Below the pieces are notes generated by a model, which saw only the letters and a program-made list of their open reading frames with translations, was not told the origin of the DNA and did not search any database. The position numbers and the translations under genes were made by a program. Positions 26,328 through 33,660 of a stretch of 64,000 nt of DNA are shown here, in pieces. Source of the stretch: an uncultured Alistipes sp. (GTDB lineage: Bacteria; Bacteroidota; Bacteroidia; Bacteroidales; Rikenellaceae); the NCBI GenBank assembly GCA_949286165.1, contig CASDZK010000025.1, forward strand, positions 1 to 64,000. Direction: 5' to 3'. How positions within the stretch are numbered: the stretch's first letter is position 1; each line of letters begins with the position of its first letter.

Positions 26328-27923
26328 ATGTCGGAGAATCGAAAAAATTATATCGGACAGTCGTTCGTATTTACGTTGTGGGTAACGGCAGTGCTGCTGT
26401 TCATCCGCTATATTCCCGCTTTTGCGTTTTTGGGCGTGGATATCAAACGGGCCGACATCCTTTCGGATGTCGTGCATAAACCGAAGCCGGCGGATCCGGT
26501 TCCGGCATTGCCCGATTTCCTGGCGGAACAGATGCCGGAACAGGTGCCGGAACCGGAAGAAGAGAAAGAGGATACGCTCTTGTCGAAGGACCCGGAATTT
26601 GCAGGCGGGCTGGACCCGGCGCCGTCCGTTGCGGAAAAAGACGGAACCGGTTCGGCGGAAACTCCGGTTGCCGGAAAAGTCGGTTCGGTGGCGGATTCGG
26701 GACGCTTGCCGGTCCCCCCGGGGGAGGTGTTCGATACGGTTTCTGCGGAAAAAGAGACGGTTCGTTTGGTCAATCCGGATGTAGAACGGCGTAAACCGGC
26801 CGTGTCCATAGAGGATTATACGGCTTCCGGGGATGTGGCCGCCCATTTGCGCCGGGCTTTGTCGTCCGGGGAGTCGGGACCTGCCCGGATCGCTTTTTTA
26901 GGGGACTCTTTCATGGAAGGGGATATTCTGACGGGGGATATTCGCGAAATGTTGCAGGAAGCGTTCGGCGGCCGCGGCGTAGGTTTCGTGCCGGTGGAAT
27001 CCATCGTGTCCGGACTTCGCCAGACGGTATTTCACGAGTTCGGCGGATGGGAGGGATTTTCCATCAAGAAAAAGAACGACTCGATTACCGACAGCCGGTT
27101 CCTGCTTTCCGGTTATTTGTATGCGCCGCAAAGCGACGAGGCCTTCGTGAGCTACAAAACATCGAAATTCAAGAAATATTTGACGGATGTGACGCAGGCC
27201 GCTTTCGTATTTAGCAATCCGGGGAATACCGTGATCCGCGTTACGGTCAATGATTCGATCGAGCGGACGTTTACACCGCCTTCTTCGCCCGATATTCAGC
27301 GGGTCGTTGTCCGGGATGTCGGCAAAATCAATGCTTTGACCTTCCGGTTTTCCGCTACCGAGGGATTTACCGCTTACGGGGTTTTGATGGACGGAGACCG
27401 GGGAATCGCCGTGGACAATTATGCTGACCGGGGCAGTTCGGGCATGCAGTTCTACAAGCTCAGGAAAGGCTACAATCAGGCATTCGACGCTTTTTGCGGG
27501 TACGATATGATCGTGCTGGAGTTCGGAATCAACGTGGTGGCGAAAGGCATGACCGATTACTCCTGGTTCGAACGCCAGATGATTTCCGTGGTAAAGAATA
27601 TTCGGAGGTGCTATCCTTCGGCCGATATTGTCATCATGGGAGTAAGCGACCGGAGCACGAAAGAGGACGGGGAATATGTGACGATGCCGGAAATCAAATC
27701 GATGATCGCTTACCAGCGGTCGATCGCCCGGAAGTGCGGCGTAGGTTTTTTCGATGTTTACAGCGCGATGGGGGGAGAAAACAGCATGGTAAAATTTGTG
27801 GAAAAACGTTGGGCTGCCAAAGATTATACCCATGTTTCTTCCGCAGGAGCGCGGGTTATTGCCCGCGAGTTCGTCGATGCCTTGTTGGAGAAAATCGAAC
27901 CGATGGAGGAGGCGGGCCGATGA
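26328..27923 (+). CDS. Membrane-anchored SGNH hydrolase-like protein
   Basis: A 531-residue protein with one N-terminal membrane segment (about residues 13-36, FTLWVTAVLLFIRYIPAFAF), a Pro/Glu-rich disordered linker (about 50-165) and an extracytoplasmic SGNH/GDSL-like domain. Block I is FLGDSFMEGD (Ser194), a block III-like LEFGINV follows near residue 400, and the catalytic pair is KDYTHVS (Asp499, His502). It probably acts as an O-acyl esterase or acyltransferase partner, as in AlgJ/AlgX or PatB systems that work with MBOAT proteins (inference from context). Its stop overlaps the next gene's start (ATGA at 27920-27923), so the pair is translationally coupled. Confidence 0.8.
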   Translation: MSENRKNYIGQSFVFTLWVTAVLLFIRYIPAFAFLGVDIKRADILSDVVHKPKPADPVPALPDFLAEQMPEQVPEPEEEKEDTLLSKDPEFAGGLDPAPSVAEKDGTGSAETPVAGKVGSVADSGRLPVPPGEVFDTVSAEKETVRLVNPDVERRKPAVSIEDYTASGDVAAHLRRALSSGESGPARIAFLGDSFMEGDILTGDIREMLQEAFGGRGVGFVPVESIVSGLRQTVFHEFGGWEGFSIKKKNDSITDSRFLLSGYLYAPQSDEAFVSYKTSKFKKYLTDVTQAAFVFSNPGNTVIRVTVNDSIERTFTPPSSPDIQRVVVRDVGKINALTFRFSATEGFTAYGVLMDGDRGIAVDNYADRGSSGMQFYKLRKGYNQAFDAFCGYDMIVLEFGINVVAKGMTDYSWFERQMISVVKNIRRCYPSADIVIMGVSDRSTKEDGEYVTMPEIKSMIAYQRSIARKCGVGFFDVYSAMGGENSMVKFVEKRWAAKDYTHVSSAGARVIAREFVDALLEKIEPMEEAGR

Positions 27924-29260
27924 ACGGGGCAGCTCGGAAACTGTTCGGGGCCGTTTTGTCGTTGAGTGCGGCATGCTGCGTCTGGACGGCCGTTTCGGGT
28001 GCGGATGCCCGCACTTCGTCGGAGAATCGCGCCCCGAAACCGGTGGAGATTTGTGCCGACACTTCCCTGTTGGGACGGTACGGCTTTTTGAACCGGGCGT
28101 TCAACCGGATCGAGGACAAGGATTCTACCCTGACCGGTTTTTTTACTCAACTGGATTTGTTGCAGCGCGATTCCGGCGATTTTTTCGATGCTCCTCATGT
28201 CGTTTCCGTTTTGCATATTGGAGATTCGCACGTTCAGGCCGGAGAATTGACGCGGACCGTCCGGTGCCTGTTACAGCGTAATTTCGGGAATGCGGGACGG
28301 GGATTGATCGTGCCGCTGAAACTGGCCGCTTCCAACGAGCCCGTCGATTACCGCATTACCTCGCCGAACAGTTGGCAGAACAGCAAATGCGTGCAGAAAA
28401 GCGTCGGTTTCAGGCCGGGAATAGGCGGTATCGCCTTGGCCACCCACCAAAACCGGATTCAATTTACCTTGCAGACTTTGAAAAAGGATTCCATGCTCGA
28501 TTACCGGTTCAATACCGTCCGGGTCTTTCATCACGAATCGGCGCCCTTGCTGCAAGAGCCGGAGTCTTTGAGCATAGGCATTTCCTGCCCGGATACCGCC
28601 TTGAGATATATGACGGACATTTTTCTGACGGATAGCGTGGATTCGCTTGTCCTTTCGGGAACGATTACCGATGAGCGGTACAATACGCCGGTGTTTTACG
28701 GATTTTCGTTGGAGAATGCCCGACCGGGGGTGCTTTATCACAGTGTCGGCGTCAATGGCGCCTGCTGTTCCCATTATACGGAGACCGGACTGATCGAACA
28801 GAGTGCCGGCTTGCATCCCGATTTGATCGTGATTTCGTTGGGAACCAACGAGGCGGCCTCCGCCCGGTTCGATAAAAACGTGTTTCGGGACGCTTTGGAC
28901 GCTTTGATCAAGCGGTTGAGGCAGGTCAATCCGGAGGCGGCGTTTCTGTTGGTCGCTCCGATGGAAAATTACCGGCGGGCTTATGTCCGCGGACGCCGGA
29001 CGTATGTGCTGAACAAAAATCTGAATGTTTTGCACCGGATGGTCCGGGAATATGCCGAAAGCAACAAGTTGGCCTATTGGGACATGTATTCGGTCTGCGG
29101 AGGAGAAGGGGCGGCCGAGGCGTGGTTTAAAAACGGTCTGATGACCCGGGACCGGATCCATTTTACGGCGGAAGGGTATCAGTTGCAAGGCATGTTGATG
29201 TATGAAGCGTTCATAAACAGTTATAACCGAAATCTGACCGATCGTGTTGCCGCAAATTGA
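27920..29260 (+). CDS. Periplasmic SGNH hydrolase-like protein
   Basis: A 446-residue protein with a signal peptide (MNGAARKLFGAVLSLSAACC, cleavage near ADA) and an SGNH domain: HIGDSHVQAG (Ser103), VISLGTNEA (Gly/Asn block III, about residues 310-318) and DRIHFTAEG (Asp411, His414). The start at 27920 is fixed by the ATGA overlap with the preceding gene. The next gene begins at 29244, overlapping by 17 bp. Two different SGNH-type proteins next to one MBOAT resembles polysaccharide acetylation loci, where one protein takes the acyl group from the membrane enzyme and another transfers or removes it. The polymer modified here is unknown; neighbouring cell-wall genes are absent. Confidence 0.82.
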   Translation: MNGAARKLFGAVLSLSAACCVWTAVSGADARTSSENRAPKPVEICADTSLLGRYGFLNRAFNRIEDKDSTLTGFFTQLDLLQRDSGDFFDAPHVVSVLHIGDSHVQAGELTRTVRCLLQRNFGNAGRGLIVPLKLAASNEPVDYRITSPNSWQNSKCVQKSVGFRPGIGGIALATHQNRIQFTLQTLKKDSMLDYRFNTVRVFHHESAPLLQEPESLSIGISCPDTALRYMTDIFLTDSVDSLVLSGTITDERYNTPVFYGFSLENARPGVLYHSVGVNGACCSHYTETGLIEQSAGLHPDLIVISLGTNEAASARFDKNVFRDALDALIKRLRQVNPEAAFLLVAPMENYRRAYVRGRRTYVLNKNLNVLHRMVREYAESNKLAYWDMYSVCGGEGAAEAWFKNGLMTRDRIHFTAEGYQLQGMLMYEAFINSYNRNLTDRVAAN

Positions 29261-30740
29261 CCTGTCGAAACTTTCCGGACTGTTTGAATACAGTCAGTCC
29301 AATCCGTTGATATTCAGCAGCGGGTTGTTTCTCTTCCTGTTTCTGGGATTCGCGTTGTTCTATTCGTTCATGTCCCGGAGGGTCATGCTGCGGATCGTGT
29401 ATGTCACGCTGTTTTCGCTCTATTTTTACTATAAGTCGAGCGGCTTTTATTTTTTGCTGCTCGTTTTCATGTCCCTGTCCGATTATGCCATCGGGCATTT
29501 CCTCCACGGTTCCCGAACCGAACGGCAGCGGAAAGGGTGGGTGGCCCTGAGCCTTGCGATCGATTTGGGCATATTGGTCTATTTCAAATATACCAATATG
29601 TTCATCGACCTGATTAATAACTTTACGGAGAGTACGATCGGGCTGGAAGATATTTTCCTGCCCATAGGCATTTCGTTTTTTACGTTCCAGTCGCTGAGTT
29701 ACGTGATCGACGTTTACCGCCGCCGCATTCCCCCGATCGACCACTGGATCGACTATATTTTTTATATCTCCTTTTTCCCGCAATTGGTGGCGGGACCGAT
29801 TGTCCGGGCCCGCGATTTCATTCCCCAGATCCGGCAGAACCCGCTGGTCGTTACGCGGGAGATGTTCGATAAAGGGATTTATCTGGTTATTTGCGGTTTG
29901 TTCAAAAAAGCGGTTATTTCCGACTATATCAGCGTCAATTTCGTCGATCGGGTTTTCGACAATCCCGTCCTTTATTCGGGATTGGAAAATCTGATGGGGG
30001 TTTACGGGTATGCCTTGCAGATCTACTGCGATTTTTCGGGGTATTCCGATATGGCTATCGGCATCGCGTTGATGTTGGGGTTCCGGTTCAACATCAACTT
30101 CGACTCGCCCTATCAGTCGGCTACCATTACCGAGTTCTGGCGGCGATGGCATATTTCCTTGTCGAGCTGGCTGAAGGATTACCTGTATATTTCACTGGGA
30201 GGCAACCGGAAAGGACGGTGGCGGACCTACCTGAATCTGATGATAACCATGTTGCTCGGCGGATTGTGGCACGGGGCTTCATGGCGTTTCGTGCTTTGGG
30301 GGGGCATACACGGCGTGGCGTTGGCCGTGCATAAGCTGACGATGTCGCTGTTTCCGGGTTTCAAGGCGCAGGGGCAGGATATGCCTTCCCCGTGGAGGCG
30401 GGTGTTGGGCGTATTGGTTACTTTCCATGTGGTTTGTTTCAGTTGGATTTTTTTCCGGGCGGACAGCATGGAGGTTGCTTGGGCGGTTCTCCGGCAAATA
30501 TTCAGCCGTTTCAACGGGCATATCTTCTTTGAGTTCCTGTCGGGCTACCGTGCCATCGTGTTTTTGATGGCCGTGGGGTATTTGCTCCATTTTATGCCCA
30601 AACGCATGGAGGACCGGTTTCAGGAGGCCGTGTCCCGATTGCCGATGTTCATGAAGGCATTGCTCGTGAGTTTGCTGATCTGGTTGGTCATGCAAATCAA
30701 GAGCGGCGACATACAGCCTTTTATCTATTTCCAATTTTAA
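29244..30740 (+). CDS. MBOAT family membrane-bound O-acyltransferase
   Basis: A 498-residue polytopic membrane protein of the AlgI/DltB-like MBOAT family, which moves acyl groups across the membrane to extracytoplasmic acceptors. Family marks are LPIGISFFTFQSLSYVIDVY, FFPQLVAGPIVRARDFIPQI, CDFSGYSDMAIGIALMLGF, EFWRRWHISLSSWLKDYLYI and the catalytic-type histidine in GGLWHGASW (His343). The GTG start at 29244 overlaps the previous gene by 17 bp; the alternative would lose the N-terminal segment. With the two SGNH genes it forms a likely O-acylation unit. The acyl group is probably acetyl (family knowledge); the acceptor glycan is not identifiable. Confidence 0.92.
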   Translation: MLPQIDLSKLSGLFEYSQSNPLIFSSGLFLFLFLGFALFYSFMSRRVMLRIVYVTLFSLYFYYKSSGFYFLLLVFMSLSDYAIGHFLHGSRTERQRKGWVALSLAIDLGILVYFKYTNMFIDLINNFTESTIGLEDIFLPIGISFFTFQSLSYVIDVYRRRIPPIDHWIDYIFYISFFPQLVAGPIVRARDFIPQIRQNPLVVTREMFDKGIYLVICGLFKKAVISDYISVNFVDRVFDNPVLYSGLENLMGVYGYALQIYCDFSGYSDMAIGIALMLGFRFNINFDSPYQSATITEFWRRWHISLSSWLKDYLYISLGGNRKGRWRTYLNLMITMLLGGLWHGASWRFVLWGGIHGVALAVHKLTMSLFPGFKAQGQDMPSPWRRVLGVLVTFHVVCFSWIFFRADSMEVAWAVLRQIFSRFNGHIFFEFLSGYRAIVFLMAVGYLLHFMPKRMEDRFQEAVSRLPMFMKALLVSLLIWLVMQIKSGDIQPFIYFQF

Positions 30741-30948
30741 AAACGGTCTGAGATTTAATCGTCGTTAGAAAAAGAATGAGAAAATTTCAGACAGTTTCTG
30801 AGACGATGTTGGTGGCGGGCATCGGGGAAAGGAGCGCGGGGATTGCATGATGCGTCCGCTCGACGGAATTTTCCGGATTGCGGCGTGTTGAACGGCAGGA
30901 ATCGTCCGCGCCGGAAATTTTTCCCTTACGGAATATGCGGGGCCGGTT
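30741..30948. other. 208-bp gap between convergent genes
   Basis: Only an imperfect inverted repeat (related TCTGAGA and TTTCAGAC segments around 30748-30815) that may terminate the MBOAT transcript. No coding signal. Confidence 0.3.
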
Positions 30949-32436
30949 TTATTTTTCCCGATATGCGATGACTTGGGCGGAAGCGGTTTTGCATTGGGGC
31001 ATGGCTTCGCCGGCCGAGGCGTCGATATAGGTCGGGTCGCAAACGGTATAGGTCCGGTCGCCTATCCGGACATAATCGCCCGTAACCGGTTCGGTAAAAC
31101 AGACGGCGGTAGCGATATGGTTGGGGTAGTTGAGCAATACGACGTCTAATTTCAGCAGCGTCCGTACCAAATAAGCGTAGAGTATGGCCCGGTCTTCGCA
31201 ATCGCAATAGGGATAAAAAAGGGTCTCTTCCACGAAAAAGGGTTTCTCATATCCGAACTGTTCGGGGTCTGTTTTATATTCGAACGATTTCTGCACGAAA
31301 CCGAGCAGCAGGTTGGCCGCTTCCGTTTCCGGCTTTCCTTCGATATGTTGCCGCAGAGGAGTCAATAACGCTTCTGCCGTGCAACTATCTACGGGGGCGT
31401 GCATATAAACGGAGAAATCGCATTGGGGATAATCCCGGTAAAAATCCATCAAAACCCGGTTTACCGGAACGGATGCTTTATTTTCTTCCTTTCCGATTCT
31501 TTTTTCCGATACGGTCGTTTCGTCCGATAGACGGGGCACGGCTGTTATGTGCATATCCAATGGCTTTGATGCCGGGGAGAAATTTTGCCGATAGGTGTAG
31601 ATGGCTGTCGAGCCGGTCGTTTTCTTGTTCAGTATGAAATATTTCTGGCTGTCCATCGTAAGGAAGGAGTAGCCGTAAAGCATGACGGAACTGGGCGCCA
31701 ACAAAAGCAATCCGTCCTCCGAACGGGCGATTTTCACGTCGTAACCCGATTGGCAAAGCAGAAATGCCTGAAGGAATGCCGTTTCGTTATCCCTGTGCTT
31801 TTCCGATAATTTTCGGGCGACTTCGCCGCACAATAGGAAATATCCCCAGTCATTCAGTCGCAGCGCGTTGCGGATGCCGGTGCATTCGTTCAGCAGATTG
31901 CCGTAGGGCAGGGCCGCGACTTCGCTCCATGCGGCGGCTATCTCGGCTTCGTTCAGTCCGTCGAGCATGAACGGCGCGTCGGACAGGGGCGTGATGCCGT
32001 AACTTCGTCCGTAGAACGACACGGTTGTTTTGCCTGTCGTGTCCCGGGACGGAATGACCGGGTTTATGCCGGGCATGCCTGCCGGAGCATCGGAGGGCTT
32101 AGGGAGGGGAGGAACCGTTTCGCCGATAGCCAGCTCTTGCGGTTCCGGTTTTTCCGTTGCCGGTTCCGCTATCGGCGGTTTTTCCGGTTCGGGCCTGACG
32201 GGACGTTCCTGCGGTTGCTCCGGGGAAAATTTTTCCCAACTGTCTTTCAGAAATTCGGCGAATTTTCGGTTCGTTTCGTCTCTGAACGTTTGGAATTCAT
32301 CGGTCTTTTTTTGTTTGAACCGTTCGAAAGCCGCATTGAAATTCTTTTCGAATTCCTGTTCGATTTGCGCTGCCGAGAAAAAAGGCATGATCCATAGCAG
32401 CAGAGCCGAACTCGCAAAAGACGACAGGTGTTTCAT
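30949..32436 (-). CDS. Exported transglutaminase-like protein
   Basis: A 495-residue protein with a signal peptide (cleaved near SAAQIEQEF), a charged helical segment (about 25-70, likely coiled coil), a Pro/Glu-rich linker (about 72-130) and a C-terminal transglutaminase-like papain-fold domain. A triad can be read: Cys413 in YCDCEDRAILYAYL, His440 in YPNHIATAV and Asp467 in CDPTYIDAS. In bacteria this fold mostly serves proteases, amidases or scaffolds, not true cross-linking. It follows a lipoprotein gene on the same strand after a hairpin (96-bp gap), so it may be a separate transcript or a read-through member of the block 30949-37905. Function unknown. Confidence 0.7.
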   Translation of the reverse strand: MKHLSSFASSALLLWIMPFFSAAQIEQEFEKNFNAAFERFKQKKTDEFQTFRDETNRKFAEFLKDSWEKFSPEQPQERPVRPEPEKPPIAEPATEKPEPQELAIGETVPPLPKPSDAPAGMPGINPVIPSRDTTGKTTVSFYGRSYGITPLSDAPFMLDGLNEAEIAAAWSEVAALPYGNLLNECTGIRNALRLNDWGYFLLCGEVARKLSEKHRDNETAFLQAFLLCQSGYDVKIARSEDGLLLLAPSSVMLYGYSFLTMDSQKYFILNKKTTGSTAIYTYRQNFSPASKPLDMHITAVPRLSDETTVSEKRIGKEENKASVPVNRVLMDFYRDYPQCDFSVYMHAPVDSCTAEALLTPLRQHIEGKPETEAANLLLGFVQKSFEYKTDPEQFGYEKPFFVEETLFYPYCDCEDRAILYAYLVRTLLKLDVVLLNYPNHIATAVCFTEPVTGDYVRIGDRTYTVCDPTYIDASAGEAMPQCKTASAQVIAYREK

Positions 32437-32477
32437 GGTTTTGTCCTCCGTTTGATTATTTGTCGGAACGATATGTA

Positions 32478-32513
32478 AAGGCCGTGCCGGTTTCTGCTTT
32501 CCGGCACGGCCTT
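32478..32513 (-). terminator. Hairpin after the 367-residue lipoprotein gene
   Basis: Perfect 13-bp GC-rich arms (32478-32490, 32501-32513) with a 10-nt loop, 19 bp past the stop at 32533. The minus-strand tail TACATATCG is poor in T, so it may only partly terminate. Confidence 0.65.
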
Positions 32514-32532
32514 GCGGGGAAAGGTTTCGGGT

Positions 32533-33636
32533 TTACCATTTCAGGTTTTGGAATACGATTTTTTTCTGGTCGTATGTAACGGACTCTGCCTGGTTGTAAT
32601 AGAGACATGGCAGCGTGATATTGGTAAATTCGGTTACCGATTCGGGAACGCCTTTTATTTTCAGGCTGCAATTCAGTTTTATGCCTTGCGGAATCGGTAC
32701 CCTTACGTCGAAATGGTATCCTGCATCCGTTTTATTGCCTATTTTTATTTCCTGAACGTTATTGTCATCGTACATGTTTCCTTCTCCGTCATAGGCAGCG
32801 AATGGTCCCCAGGCCGTCGATACGGCGAATTCGTAAATATCGAACGCTTCGTTGTTCAGAATCGTAAAGTCGATCGTGACGACGCCGTTGTTGCCGGATA
32901 TGCCGGTCAGTTCTACGGCAAGTTCCGGCCGGCAGCCGGTTGCCGTTCCCGAAAAGGTTCCGGCATTGTCTCCCGAATTGTCCGAATTATCTTCGGAGGG
33001 ATCTTCTCCCGAAGACGGCATATTGGCGGAAACGGTTATGGGCAGCGACTCTCCGTCGGCGACAACGGTTATGATGCCGCTTGTAGGACCGTTTATCTTG
33101 TCGCGCAGCAAAGTGACGATTACTTCGGATGTTTTCCCGGTCGCCGTGGTTCCCGATGCGGGAGAGACCTGAATCCATTCCACCCCTTGCGTGGAAACGC
33201 TCCAGCTGATGGAGCCCGTGGTCCCGATGTTGCTGACGTTGAACGAGAGCGTGTTTTGGTTTGAGCCGAAGTTTATCGCGTTGGTGTTCAGTTTCAGTTT
33301 GGAAGAGGCTTTCGTCAAGACCATATCGCCCGAAGCGGTTATTCCTGCTTCTACCGTAATGCCTTTGGTGTTGGTTTCATAACCGCTTTTTACGATTTGC
33401 ACGGTATATTGTCCCGGCTGCATGTCCGGAAATTCATAGCGGCCGTCCGTTCCCGTAACGGTCGATTTCCCCCCGGGATTCAACGATACGTTGGCCGATT
33501 TTATCGGTTCTCCGTTATCGGCATCGGTAACAATGCCGTAGATACTGCCGGTAACTTCCTCCTCGTCTTTGGTGCAGCTTGCGAAACATGCGGCAATCGC
33601 TAAACACAAACAGAATGGTGTAAGAAATCGTTTCAT
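32533..33636 (-). CDS. CarboxypepD_reg/BACON lipoprotein (short paralogue)
   Basis: A 367-residue surface lipoprotein: lipobox CFASC (Cys21), a carboxypeptidase-regulatory-like Ig domain (about 29-110, GSIYGIVTDADNGEPIKSAN onward), a BACON-type domain (about 115-205, with WIQVSPASGTTATGKT), a Ser/Asp-rich acidic linker (about 206-230) and a C-terminal beta-rich domain of unknown family (230-367). Residues 1-205 are nearly the same as those of the neighbouring 919-residue protein; the C-termini are unrelated. BACON domains are often linked to glycan or mucin binding in Bacteroidetes (prediction-level knowledge). It lies 24 bp after the upstream gene and ends at a hairpin, so it is probably the fourth gene of an operon. 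Confidence 0.75.
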   Translation of the reverse strand: MKRFLTPFCLCLAIAACFASCTKDEEEVTGSIYGIVTDADNGEPIKSANVSLNPGGKSTVTGTDGRYEFPDMQPGQYTVQIVKSGYETNTKGITVEAGITASGDMVLTKASSKLKLNTNAINFGSNQNTLSFNVSNIGTTGSISWSVSTQGVEWIQVSPASGTTATGKTSEVIVTLLRDKINGPTSGIITVVADGESLPITVSANMPSSGEDPSEDNSDNSGDNAGTFSGTATGCRPELAVELTGISGNNGVVTIDFTILNNEAFDIYEFAVSTAWGPFAAYDGEGNMYDDNNVQEIKIGNKTDAGYHFDVRVPIPQGIKLNCSLKIKGVPESVTEFTNITLPCLYYNQAESVTYDQKKIVFQNLKW

Positions 33637-33660
33637 GGTTATTGATGTTTTTGCGTTTAA

